A DNA stretch of 11,787 bases from the NCBI GenBank assembly GCA_041676265.1, contig JBAYSE010000045.1, forward strand, positions 1 through 11,787, given 5' to 3'. Numbering within the stretch: position 1 is the stretch's first letter; every line of letters starts with the position of its first letter. Positions 4,389 to 11,787 of the stretch are shown piece after piece. Origin of the DNA: DUOJ01 sp041676265 (GTDB taxonomy: Bacteria > Spirochaetota > Spirochaetia > Sphaerochaetales > Sphaerochaetaceae). The notes under the pieces were generated by a model that was not told where the DNA came from, searched no databases, and saw only the letters and a program-made list of their open reading frames with translations. The position numbers and the translations under genes were made by a program.

Positions 4389-5590
4389 CTGAGGTGGGCA
4401 AAGCGCTCTATAACGGCCTCTTTTGAGTTCTCAATCGCCTTCGGTAACTTAACACGGCCGTCAAATACCGCCATATCTTTAAAACCTTGACCGGTTAGAA
4501 GGACACAGATTTTAGCCTCATCGTCTAACTTGGAGCGGTCTTTGACGGCTGCCGCCCATGCACAAGCTGCCGCCGGTTCTACAAAAGTGCCACTTTCACG
4601 GACTAACTCCATTTGAGCCTCTAAAATCTCCTCATCGCTGACGAGTGTTGCCCATCCGTTGGTCTCTTTGAGGTAGCGCACTGCCATTCGGCCATTGGCC
4701 GGTGACGAGACACTAATTGAATCGGCTAGTGTCGTGGCTGTAACTGCTTTGAAAGAGCCCCTCTCCCAAGCTTGGGCGATAGCATTCGATTTATTTGATT
4801 GGGCACAGACCACTCGGGGGACACGCTCAATGAGGCCACAGCGTTTAAGGTCAAGAAAACCCTTGCAAACGCCACTATAGATGCAGCCATCGCCTACCGG
4901 AACATAGATAATATCGGGGATATCTCCCCGAAGTTGGGAGTAGATCTCTAGGGCGACACTTTTCTTGCCCTCGACCGTCATAGGATTGTAAGCGGTGTTG
5001 CGGTTAATACCGCCAAACTGCTCAGTATAGTAGAGAGAGAGGTCAAAGGCATCATCATAAGAGCCCTTGACCGGCACCACCGTGGCACCGTAGAGAATAC
5101 TCTGCATCAGTTTATTAACGGGAGCATTTTCGGGGACAAAGAGGATAACCTCAAAACCGTAGGCTGCTCCGGCACAACTCATGGCGGCTCCGGCGTTACC
5201 GGTCGAAGCTAAGGCTATTTTGTTCTCCTTATGGAGGAGTGCCTGGCTGGCGACCATCTGGCTTGCCCTATCTTTAAAAGAGCCTGAAGGGAGGAGGTTG
5301 TCGAGTTTAAAGAGAAGGTGTTTTAAACCATACTTTCTAGTTAAACGGTTAGGTTTAGCCAAGGGGGTAGGTCCCACCGGAAAAGCCGAAGGGTTCACTA
5401 GGGGGTAGGGAAAAAGCTCTGGAAGTTCCCCCTTAAATTTCTGTAAGTCCTCGTCGTTAAGTTTTACAATGAGATTCCCTTTACGAAATTCTCCGGGGTT
5501 TTCTGTCCCACTGCACGCAGGACAGACATAGAAAATCTCATCCGTTAGATACTCACGATGACAATCGTTACAAACATAGCTAAAACGCAT
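4385..5590 (-). CDS. threonine-synthase-like PLP enzyme (fold type II)
   Basis: A 401-residue fold-type II PLP enzyme of the threonine synthase type. A zinc-ribbon-like head (C7-x2-C10, C23-x2-C26) precedes the catalytic domain, as in some archaeal-type threonine synthases. The PLP lysine is K106 in P-S-G-S-F-K-D-R, the cofactor loop S-T-G-N is at 129-132, and the phosphate-binding glycine loop V-G-D-G-C-I-Y-S-G is at 232-240. Threonine synthase converts O-phosphohomoserine to threonine. No other threonine or homoserine genes are near, and the gene follows another PLP enzyme by one base and lies opposite ygfK-ssnA. A catabolic lyase (diaminopropionate, threonine or similar) is therefore equally likely. 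It has no strong ribosome site of its own, which fits coupling to the upstream gene. Confidence 0.85.
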   Translation of the reverse strand: MRFSYVCNDCHREYLTDEIFYVCPACSGTENPGEFRKGNLIVKLNDEDLQKFKGELPELFPYPLVNPSAFPVGPTPLAKPNRLTRKYGLKHLLFKLDNLLPSGSFKDRASQMVASQALLHKENKIALASTGNAGAAMSCAGAAYGFEVILFVPENAPVNKLMQSILYGATVVPVKGSYDDAFDLSLYYTEQFGGINRNTAYNPMTVEGKKSVALEIYSQLRGDIPDIIYVPVGDGCIYSGVCKGFLDLKRCGLIERVPRVVCAQSNKSNAIAQAWERGSFKAVTATTLADSISVSSPANGRMAVRYLKETNGWATLVSDEEILEAQMELVRESGTFVEPAAACAWAAAVKDRSKLDDEAKICVLLTGQGFKDMAVFDGRVKLPKAIENSKEAVIERFAHLS

Positions 5591-5591
5591 A

Positions 5592-7061
5592 TTACAAGCC
5601 TACTTCCTTATTGAACTCCTCTATCATAGCATCAATTTGGGCTGCGTAGAGTGGAATTTGTTTCCAGTAATCACGCTCGTACCACTGAGCATTGATCTCA
5701 GCATAGGTTTTGCCTTGTTGTTCTACCCAAGTGTAGTACTTAAGGTTGTGGACCCGTTGGCGTTCCCAATAGCCGAGCTCTTCCACGTTGTCTATTGCCT
5801 GATGAAGGAGAGAGGCACTGTGGATTTTAGCGGCATCCAGCGCCGTGAAGGGCCCCTTCTCATCCAATTGTTCTTTCAGGCGGGAGGTGTACATCTCTGA
5901 TGAATCGGTTAAAACGGTGAAGATGACATCCTCTTCATCCATTTCATAGAACTTTGCCATCTTAATAGCACTGAGGAGGTTTCCAATACCGCTAATGCCA
6001 TACAGGTCAAGATCAGCGATTTGTTGGGTACTTAAGCCCATCTGTTTGAGGTAAACAAGCCCCTCTTTTTCGTTAAAGAGGCGGAAGATGTCCATACAAT
6101 CTTCATCATCAATAGCTGTCAACATGTCGGTGTTCTTCACATTGTGGATCCATGGGACGTGCTTATCGCCAATACCTTCTATGCGGTGTCCACCAAACCC
6201 ATTGCGTAAGAGGGTGGGGCATTGGAGGGCTTCGCTGGCGACAATTTTTAATTTTGGATAGACCTCTTTGAGGTAATCGCCGGCGGCAATAGTCCCGGCT
6301 GAGCCTGTTGCCGAGACAAAACCACGGACATTGTCGTCGGCAATCTTGAGGTTTTCTAAAACTTCGTGCATCGCAGAGCCGGTAACCGTATAGTGCCAGA
6401 GGTAGTTTTCAAACTGGTCAAATTGGTTAAAGATGACAATCGAATCGCCCCTTGTAGCGTTTAGTTCATGACATTTGTCGAAGATCTCTTTAACGTTACT
6501 TTCACATCCCGGGGTGGCAATGATTTCTCCGGCTATTGCCTTGAGCCAATTGAAGCGCTCCGCACTCATCTCCTCGGGGAGAATTGCAATTGATTGACAT
6601 CCTAAGAGGGCACTGTTATAGGCACCGCCTCGGCAGTAGTTGCCCGTAGAGGGCCAAACAGCCTGCTGGTTAACAGCATCAAAGTTGCCGCTAATGAGGG
6701 CCGGAGCCAAACAGGCATAGGTAGCGCCCACTTTATGGCCTCCGGTGGGGAACCACTTACCGACGAGGGCAAAAATTCTGGCTTTAACACCGGAGATGAT
6801 GGGAGGAACTTCAATATAATTGACACCGCCAAAGGCTCCTCCTTTGACTTTAGCCTCATTTTTCCAATTGATGCGAAATAGATTCTCACTGTGGACATCC
6901 CACAGCCCCATTTTTTTCAATTGGTCAACAATTTTGGTGGGTGTTTTTGAGGGGTCTACCATTTGGGCAAAGGTTGGTAAGACAACTCCTTTTTCACGGC
7001 AGAGTAAAATGTTCCTCGCTCTAACTTCATCGTTTACGCGCAGATTTATCAGATCCCACAC
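5592..7061 (-). CDS. TrpB-like fold-type II PLP enzyme, substrate unknown
   Basis: I chose GTG at 7061 (489 residues) because AGGGGAGGT stands six bases upstream. An ATG at 7112 would add 17 lysine-rich residues but has no ribosome site. Numbered from GTG, the PLP lysine is K110 in F-P-T-G-G-H-K-V-G-A, closer to the H-T-G-x-H-K motif of tryptophan synthase beta than to the S-G-S-F-K of cysteine or threonine synthases. The cofactor loop S-T-G-N is at 138-141 and the phosphate loop T-G-S-A-G-T at 252-257. An extra C-terminal region rich in Tyr/Trp (W-E-R-Q-R-V-H-N-L-K-Y-Y-T-W-V) is not part of the common fold. I recall relatives annotated only as a PLP-dependent protein beta subunit. It is the first gene of a tight pair with the threonine-synthase-like gene. 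The reaction is unknown; an ammonia-lyase or beta-replacement is plausible. Confidence 0.85.
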   Translation of the reverse strand: MWDLINLRVNDEVRARNILLCREKGVVLPTFAQMVDPSKTPTKIVDQLKKMGLWDVHSENLFRINWKNEAKVKGGAFGGVNYIEVPPIISGVKARIFALVGKWFPTGGHKVGATYACLAPALISGNFDAVNQQAVWPSTGNYCRGGAYNSALLGCQSIAILPEEMSAERFNWLKAIAGEIIATPGCESNVKEIFDKCHELNATRGDSIVIFNQFDQFENYLWHYTVTGSAMHEVLENLKIADDNVRGFVSATGSAGTIAAGDYLKEVYPKLKIVASEALQCPTLLRNGFGGHRIEGIGDKHVPWIHNVKNTDMLTAIDDEDCMDIFRLFNEKEGLVYLKQMGLSTQQIADLDLYGISGIGNLLSAIKMAKFYEMDEEDVIFTVLTDSSEMYTSRLKEQLDEKGPFTALDAAKIHSASLLHQAIDNVEELGYWERQRVHNLKYYTWVEQQGKTYAEINAQWYERDYWKQIPLYAAQIDAMIEEFNKEVGL

Positions 7062-7067
7062 AACGCT

Positions 7068-7076
7068 ACCTCCCCT
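7068..7076 (-). promoter_or_regulatory. ribosome binding site fixing the start of the TrpB-like gene
   Basis: AGGGGAGGT on the minus strand, six bases before GTG at 7061. It is the only good Shine-Dalgarno near this gene and it lies inside the longer frame that begins at 7112, so it argues for the shorter protein. Confidence 0.75.
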
Positions 7077-7149
7077 GTTTTTCTTATCTTTTGTTTTCGA
7101 ATAGACTACCATGGTCTTTAATGAAAAGTAAATAAGAAAATTAAATAAC

Positions 7150-7172
7150 GCTCAGTTTTAAAAAATCTGAGC
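7150..7172. promoter_or_regulatory. inverted repeat in the divergent PLP / ygfK region
   Basis: GCTCAG (7150-7155) and CTGAGC (7167-7172) are perfect inverted arms around an 11-base AT-rich centre. TGAGCT occurs at 7168-7173 and again at 7180-7185, 12 bases apart. The element sits between the PLP gene pair and the ygfK promoter, closer to the PLP side, where an operator for the divergent promoters would be expected. No clear promoter for the PLP pair could be picked out. The rest of 7077-7248 holds no gene that I can see. Confidence 0.4.
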
Positions 7173-7222
7173 TGTAAATTGAGCTATCCCAAAGAGTTCA
7201 GTTTTTTGTTCAAATCTAAACT

Positions 7223-7241
7223 ATTGTTGCACATTGTTGCA
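7223..7241 (+). promoter_or_regulatory. tandem ATTGTTGCA repeats upstream of the ygfK promoter
   Basis: ATTGTTGCA at 7223-7231 is repeated exactly at 7233-7241, one helical turn (10 bases) apart. The second copy ends seven bases before the -35 box. This is the usual place for an activator bound as a tandem dimer. The binding protein is unknown. Confidence 0.5.
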
Positions 7242-7248
7242 TTAAGCA

Positions 7249-7276
7249 TTGACTTATGAAGAATCTGTTTTACAAT
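7249..7276 (+). promoter_or_regulatory. promoter of ygfK-ssnA
   Basis: TTGACT (7249-7254), a 16-base spacer and TACAAT (7271-7276). Transcription would start near 7283 and give a purine-rich leader of about 50 bases. Tandem repeats lie directly upstream of the -35. Confidence 0.65.
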
Positions 7277-7331
7277 AGTGAGGAGGAACGAGAAGAAAAA
7301 AAGAGAATATTAAGGAGTTTTTTAAACCCAA

Positions 7332-10300
7332 ATGTCAGATATTATGAGACCGATTCCCTTTGAGGAATTACTTAATAGGATTTTCTCGGAGTACCGCCAA
7401 TGTGACAAAATATTTGGTCTGCACAGTGACCAATTCTATCATAGTAGCGGTAAAACCAAGATTAAAGTTTTTGGCCAACAGTGTGCTACCCCTTTAGGTC
7501 CTGCCGCCGGACCCCATACCCAATTGGCCCAAAATATCATCGCCAGCTATTTAGTCGGCGGACGGTTTATAGAGTTAAAAACAGTCCAAAAATTGGATGA
7601 GCTTGAAATCGATAAGCCGTGTATAGATATCCGCGATGAGGGTTACAACGTTGAGTGGTCTTCCGAGTATACTCTGATTAAAGCTTACAACGAATATGTG
7701 AAAGCTTGGGTTGCCCTGCACCTCTTGGAGGCCCTTTTGGATGGGGAGGGGGAGGGTTCTTCATTTATCTTTAACATGAGTGTCGGCTACGATTTTGAGG
7801 GGATCAAAACCGAAAAGATGCAAACCTTTATCGACTCTCTGATAGACTCTTCCGGCAAAGAGACCTTCAATAGTTGCCTTAAAACTCTTGAGAACCTTTT
7901 GCAGGAGGGGGAACTCCTTAGGGAAACCCCCTGGGAAGGGCAAGAGGAGAGGGTTTTAGAGAGAGTCAAAAATATCTCACCAAAGATATGTTCTCAAGTG
8001 ACGTTGAGCACCATGCACGGTTGTCCTCCCCATGAAATTGAGGCTATTTGCACTTATATGCTTAGTGAGAAAAAACTCAACACCTTTGTAAAACTCAACC
8101 CCACGTTGTTAGGTTACGACAGAGTTAGGCAAACACTCGACGCTTTGGGCTACGACTACATCACACTCAAAAGAGAGGCCTTCGATGTCGATTTGCAGTA
8201 CAAAGATGCCATTCCAATGCTACACCGCTTATTTGATTTAGCCCACAAGAATGGCCTTGAGTTTGGAGTTAAGCTGACCAATACCCTCGGCACTGTCAAT
8301 GACCAAGGTATCCTGCCGGGCGACGAGATGTATATGTCGGGAAGGGCTCTTTTGCCGTTAAGTGTCGACGTCGGTGCCCTTTTGGCGCAAGAGTTTCAGG
8401 GAGAACTAGCTATCTCATACAGTGGAGGAGCGACGGCTTCCTCTGTCCTTGACCTTTTTGAGTGCGGCATTCGTCCCATTACACTGGCCACCGACCTCCT
8501 TAAGCCGGGGGGCTACGTCCGCCTTAAACAGATGGTGGAAATTTTAGAACAGCAGAGTAAAACCTGGTCTTTAGAAAAAATTGATGTTGCCAGGATTAAA
8601 AAATTGGCCCAAGAGAGCCTCTCTAGGCCCGATATCCATAAAGATTTTCGGGGAGTCGAAAAAGTAGAGGTTCCCGGAAAACTCCCCATGTGTGACTGCT
8701 ATATAGCACCTTGTGTAGAAGCCTGTGCAATTCACCAAAATGTCCCCGATTATATCTATCTGGTGGGACAGGGGCGCTATGCCGATGCCCTAGACGTTAT
8801 CTACGAGAACAATGCCCTGCCTAATCTCACCGGCTATATCTGTGACCATCAGTGTCAATACCATTGTACCCGCCTCGATTACGAAGGGACGGTACAAATT
8901 AGAGAGATGAAGAAGATTGCCGTTGAGCAGGGGTTTGCTGAGTATGTGAAGCGCTGGGAAACTCCCGAGCAGTCGCACCTTAAAGCGGCCGTCGTAGGCG
9001 CCGGACCGGCCGGCCTGTCGGCTGCCTTTTTCCTCGCCCGTTCTGGGTTTGTCGTGACGGTGTTTGAACGGGAAAAGGACGCCGGTGGGGTGACCCGCTA
9101 CGTTATTCCCTCTTTTAGATTCCCTGCCAGTGCCCTGCAGGCAGATATCGATTTTGTCGCTAAGCACGGTGTAGAATTTAAATATTCGGTTCCTGCCAAT
9201 AAGGTAACCATTGAAGCGCTTAAAGAGGCGGGCTATGGTTATATCTTCTACGCAATCGGTGCTGAAGTAGATAACAGCATAGCGTTGACAGGGGACCGTA
9301 GCCAAGTGCACCCCTCTCTCGCCTTCCTCTCACAATACAACCGAGACCCCTCTAAACTCAGTTTGGGTAAGCGGGTAGTAGTCGTGGGCGGAGGTAACAC
9401 GGCGATGGATAGTGCCCGTGCAGCCATTCGAATCAAAGGAGTTGAAGAGGTTGCAGTGGTCTACCGAAGAACTGAGAAAGAGATGCCTGCCGATCGTGAA
9501 GAGTACCGTAACGCCATTGCAGATGGGGTCAAGTTCTTCTTCCTTACCAATCCCGAGGCCTTTAATGAAGATGGAACTTTAGTGTGTCGTAAAATGGAAT
9601 TAGGGGAACTGGATGCTTCGCATCGTCGTGCACCGGTGGCTACCGATGAGACAATTACCTTCCAATGTGACACCCTCATAACGGCGATTGGCGAAAAGGT
9701 TGACTCTCAGAGTCTCACCTGGTTTGGGGTCCCCCTCGATGAGAAGGGGTGGCCCGCCGTTAAAAGTGATACTTTAGAGAGTCGCGAAGAGGGGGTCTAT
9801 GTCATTGGTGATGCCCAAAGTGGCCCGTCAACTGTGGTACGTTGTATTGCGGCGGCCCGCACTGCGGTTGAAGCGGCGATTGACTCCATACTGGGGCCCG
9901 AAGAGGAAGAGCATGAGCATGAACACGACCACGATGAGGAGGAACTGGACCTCTACGAGTTAGAGGAACAAGAGAATCTCTTCTTCAAAGAGATAAGAGA
10001 TAAGAAAGGGTACTATTTGGCTTCAGCCAAAGAGGGGGAGGCAATCGAAGAATTTGCCCGCCTTGAAGCCGCACGATGTTTACAGTGCTCCTACATTTGT
10101 GATAAATGCGTGGAGGTCTGTCCTAACCGAGCCAATGTGGCTATCGATATGCGTCACCGTTGGGATTTGTTTGAAAATCCCTTCCAGATTATCCACTTGG
10201 ATGCCTTCTGTAATGAGTGTGGTAACTGTACCACCTTCTGTCCATGGGATGGCTCTCCCTATCGTGATAAGTTTACTGTTTTTAGTCGTAAGGATGACTT

Positions 10301-10490
10301 TGAGAGCTCTAGTAATAGCGGATTCCTCCTTGTAGAAGGGGGAGTCTTAGTGCGACACGACGGCGTAGTTTCTACCCATGCTATCGAGAGTGACGGTGGC
10401 GTTAGTGGGGACCTCTCTGATGAAGTTGCATCTTTAATCGAAGAGATAATTTTAAATCATTCCTACTTATTGGGACCAGTGGAAGCCTAA
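7332..10490 (+). CDS. ygfK: YgfK, multidomain Fe-S/FAD/NAD(P) oxidoreductase
   Basis: 1052 residues, collinear with E. coli YgfK (about 1030). The start MSDIMRPIPFEELLNRIF matches that family. Residues 1 to about 430 are a dihydroorotate-dehydrogenase-like barrel with M-H-G-C-P-P-H-E at 228-235. A Fe-S adaptor follows (C454, C456, C461, C465; C504, C508, C512). A GltD-like module has FAD motif V-V-G-A-G-P-A-G at 554-561 and NAD(P) motif V-G-G-G-N-T at 685-690. Two 4Fe-4S ferredoxin clusters close it (C916/919/923/926/930 region; C960, C963, C966, C970-P). YgfK was long annotated as a selenate reductase subunit; genetic work ties it to anaerobic purine/urate breakdown. Residues 857-881 form an unusual acidic and histidine-rich insert. 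AAGGAG lies 14 bases before the ATG, rather far. ssnA follows ten bases downstream. Confidence 0.97.
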   Translation: MSDIMRPIPFEELLNRIFSEYRQCDKIFGLHSDQFYHSSGKTKIKVFGQQCATPLGPAAGPHTQLAQNIIASYLVGGRFIELKTVQKLDELEIDKPCIDIRDEGYNVEWSSEYTLIKAYNEYVKAWVALHLLEALLDGEGEGSSFIFNMSVGYDFEGIKTEKMQTFIDSLIDSSGKETFNSCLKTLENLLQEGELLRETPWEGQEERVLERVKNISPKICSQVTLSTMHGCPPHEIEAICTYMLSEKKLNTFVKLNPTLLGYDRVRQTLDALGYDYITLKREAFDVDLQYKDAIPMLHRLFDLAHKNGLEFGVKLTNTLGTVNDQGILPGDEMYMSGRALLPLSVDVGALLAQEFQGELAISYSGGATASSVLDLFECGIRPITLATDLLKPGGYVRLKQMVEILEQQSKTWSLEKIDVARIKKLAQESLSRPDIHKDFRGVEKVEVPGKLPMCDCYIAPCVEACAIHQNVPDYIYLVGQGRYADALDVIYENNALPNLTGYICDHQCQYHCTRLDYEGTVQIREMKKIAVEQGFAEYVKRWETPEQSHLKAAVVGAGPAGLSAAFFLARSGFVVTVFEREKDAGGVTRYVIPSFRFPASALQADIDFVAKHGVEFKYSVPANKVTIEALKEAGYGYIFYAIGAEVDNSIALTGDRSQVHPSLAFLSQYNRDPSKLSLGKRVVVVGGGNTAMDSARAAIRIKGVEEVAVVYRRTEKEMPADREEYRNAIADGVKFFFLTNPEAFNEDGTLVCRKMELGELDASHRRAPVATDETITFQCDTLITAIGEKVDSQSLTWFGVPLDEKGWPAVKSDTLESREEGVYVIGDAQSGPSTVVRCIAAARTAVEAAIDSILGPEEEEHEHEHDHDEEELDLYELEEQENLFFKEIRDKKGYYLASAKEGEAIEEFARLEAARCLQCSYICDKCVEVCPNRANVAIDMRHRWDLFENPFQIIHLDAFCNECGNCTTFCPWDGSPYRDKFTVFSRKDDFESSSNSGFLLVEGGVLVRHDGVVSTHAIESDGGVSGDLSDEVASLIEEIILNHSYLLGPVEA

Positions 10491-10500
10491 GGGGGCTAAA

Positions 10501-11787
10501 ATGAGTATTACACTATTTACCAATGCACGGGTGGTTCAAACTAAACCGCCTTTCTCAGTTGAAGAGAAGCTTGATGTAGCCGTACAAGACGATTTGATTT
10601 TAGCCGTTGGCAAGAATTTAAGCACCTCTTACAGAGGGGCGAAAATTATTGATGCTACCGCTAAAACAATTATTCCCGGCTTGGTATGTGCCCACCACCA
10701 CTACTACTCGGGTCTCTCCAGAGGGATGTTGATCAGTGCGGGGCCCCAAACCGATTTTATCCAAGTCCTTAAGGAGTGGTGGTGGCGTTTAGACAGGGGA
10801 TTAGATGAAGAGGCGATCTACTACAGCTCTCTGATCTGCTCCCTTGATGCGATTATGGCGGGCACTACCAGCTGTATCGACCACCATGCCAGTCCCTCTT
10901 TTATTGAGGGCTCTTTGGAAACTATAGCCAAAGGGATGCGCCAAGTGGGCCTCAGAGGAATGACCTGTTACGAGGTGACCGACCGTAACGGTGGCATGGA
11001 AGAAGTTAGGGCGGGAGTTGAAGAAAACGTGGCCTTTGCCAAGAGTGTTGATCAAGCACGTAAAAGTGGTAAAAAGCCACTGGTAGAGGCGATGATAGGG
11101 GGACATGCCCCCTTTACAATCCCCAACGAAGGGTTGGCATTAATGCGGGAAGCTTGCGATGCAACCAAGCGGGGGATTCATCTTCACGTGGCTGAAGACA
11201 AATACGATAGTGTTCACAGTCACCACCACTACAATCAAGATATTATGGATAGGCTCGACTCTTTTGGTCTCCTTTCCGCTAAAACTCTGTTAGTCCACGG
11301 CCTCTATTTAAATGAGAATGAAATAGAGCTGTTAAATGCCAGAAAAGGATTTTTAGCCCACAACCCCCGCAGTAACATGAACAACAATGTAGGGTATTGC
11401 AACAACTTTAGAAAAGTTGACCGTGCAGTGTTGGGCACCGACGGATGTGGTGGAAATATGTTTGAAGAGTTAAAAATAGCGTTCTTTAAACACAAAGACA
11501 GAGGTGGTCCTTGGTGGCCGAGCAATTTTGTAGAGATGCTTAGTCGTGGTAATGAAGTTCTGGAGACCTATTTTGGCGAAAAGTTTGGGAGGGTGGAAGC
11601 CGGTTATAAAGCTGATTTAACCCTCTTAGATTACCACAGTCCAACCCCTTGGGTAGATGCCAACGCGGCTACCCATTTGGTGTGGGGAACCAGTAGCAAC
11701 TGTGTCGACTCAGTGATGATCGAAGGGCAAATGGTGATGCGTAATCGGCAGTTTGATTTTGACGTAGAGGAGATTTACGCCAAAGCC
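10501..11787 (+). CDS. ssnA: SsnA aminohydrolase, 3' end cut by the window
   Basis: An open frame of 429 codons runs from ATG at 10501 to the last base without a stop. The E. coli protein has about 442 residues, so roughly 15 are missing. It is an amidohydrolase of the guanine-deaminase/AtzA-like clade. Metal ligands are H65 and H67 (C-A-H-H-H-Y-Y-S), H229 (H-L-H-V-A-E), and D314 (L-G-T-D-G). E232, H266 (V-H-G) and the N-P-R-S-N-M motif at 288-293 complete the active site. It matches SsnA along its length (E-W-W-W-R-L-D-R; C-I-D-H-H-A-S-P; G-T-D-G-x-G-x-N/D-M-F-E-E). It is encoded ten bases after ygfK with AAGGGGG as ribosome site, the same order as in E. coli. The role is hydrolytic ring opening or deamination in the purine pathway; the exact substrate is not readable here. 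Confidence 0.96.
   Translation, partial: MSITLFTNARVVQTKPPFSVEEKLDVAVQDDLILAVGKNLSTSYRGAKIIDATAKTIIPGLVCAHHHYYSGLSRGMLISAGPQTDFIQVLKEWWWRLDRGLDEEAIYYSSLICSLDAIMAGTTSCIDHHASPSFIEGSLETIAKGMRQVGLRGMTCYEVTDRNGGMEEVRAGVEENVAFAKSVDQARKSGKKPLVEAMIGGHAPFTIPNEGLALMREACDATKRGIHLHVAEDKYDSVHSHHHYNQDIMDRLDSFGLLSAKTLLVHGLYLNENEIELLNARKGFLAHNPRSNMNNNVGYCNNFRKVDRAVLGTDGCGGNMFEELKIAFFKHKDRGGPWWPSNFVEMLSRGNEVLETYFGEKFGRVEAGYKADLTLLDYHSPTPWVDANAATHLVWGTSSNCVDSVMIEGQMVMRNRQFDFDVEEIYAKA

Noticed and set aside
4308..5408. Several plus-strand frames (4308-4490, 4695-4880, 5181-5408)
   Set aside because: They are antisense to the coiled-coil and threonine-synthase-like genes, have low-complexity composition and no start context.
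5592..7061. Naming the TrpB-like enzyme YgeX or OrtB
   Set aside because: Its lysine motif (T-G-G-H-K) and overall sequence do not match YgeX as I remember it, and it lacks the S-G-S-F-K expected for an OrtB-like thiolase subunit. No small OrtA gene is adjacent.
7278..7313. Eleven-codon GTG frame and an AGGAGG at 7281-7286 in the ygfK leader
   Set aside because: The frame starts at or before the expected transcription start, has no ribosome site, and the AGGAGG has no start codon at a usable distance.
8790..9311. 173-codon frame on the minus strand
   Set aside because: It lies entirely antisense to the FAD/NAD(P) module of ygfK, whose motifs are intact. It has no ribosome site and no recognisable domain.
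10801..11525. Minus-strand frames opposite ssnA
   Set aside because: The plus frame carries complete amidohydrolase motifs; these are shadows without domains or ribosome sites.
1..11787. CRISPR array, insertion sequence, or selenocysteine readthrough
   Set aside because: No regularly spaced repeats, no transposase, and every called gene is a complete frame without an internal TGA needing readthrough.

Overview
The window reads as ordinary bacterial chromosome of medium GC, with short spacers and Shine-Dalgarno-led genes. The gene set (Feo-type ferrous iron uptake, Dps, and the ygfK-ssnA pair of anaerobic purine/selenium-linked metabolism) suggests an anaerobic or microaerophilic bacterium. 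A spirochaete or a clostridium-like Firmicute would fit, but nothing here fixes the phylum and I hold that loosely.

Layout. Bases 1-433 (minus strand): the first codons of feoB, then feoA, a candidate 16-codon leader ORF that overlaps the feoA start, an inverted repeat, and a strong promoter whose spacer contains a run of eight G. Bases 434-555: a well-formed promoter and tRNA-Leu(UAA). Bases 641-1879: a lone AAA+ ATPase/DUF4143 gene, more AT-rich in look than its neighbours and preceded by two near-identical 17-bp repeats. Bases 2081-2960: dps (minus) with its own terminator, divergent from a small cysteine-free HxlR-type regulator (plus). Bases 2977-3885 (plus): a nicotinamidase-like hydrolase with an apparently leaderless promoter, followed by an unrecognised 113-aa gene. 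Bases 3887-7061 (minus): a membrane-anchored coiled-coil protein, a threonine-synthase-like PLP enzyme, and a TrpB-like fold-type II PLP enzyme of unknown substrate. The last two are spaced by one base and so probably coupled. Bases 7249-11787 (plus): a promoter, ygfK (complete, 1052 aa) and ssnA (429 codons, running off the window), divergent from the PLP pair.

How the genes fit together. ygfK and ssnA are the conserved neighbours of the E. coli ygeW-ygeX-ygeY-hyuA...ygfK-ssnA cluster. That cluster was historically linked to selenium-dependent molybdenum hydroxylases and more recently to anaerobic purine/urate breakdown. In that cluster the PLP enzyme is YgeX (2,3-diaminopropionate ammonia-lyase). 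Here two different fold-type II PLP enzymes sit back-to-back with ygfK and may do an equivalent or a new amino-acid step; this is inference. The feo and dps loci are both iron-related (uptake versus storage/detoxification), but they are separated by the tRNA and the ATPase gene and carry no visibly shared operator.

The best candidates for something new are the feo leader (poly-G promoter spacer, operator-like repeat and leader ORF in a stack), the PLP enzyme pair divergent from ygfK-ssnA, and the His/acidic insert in YgfK.
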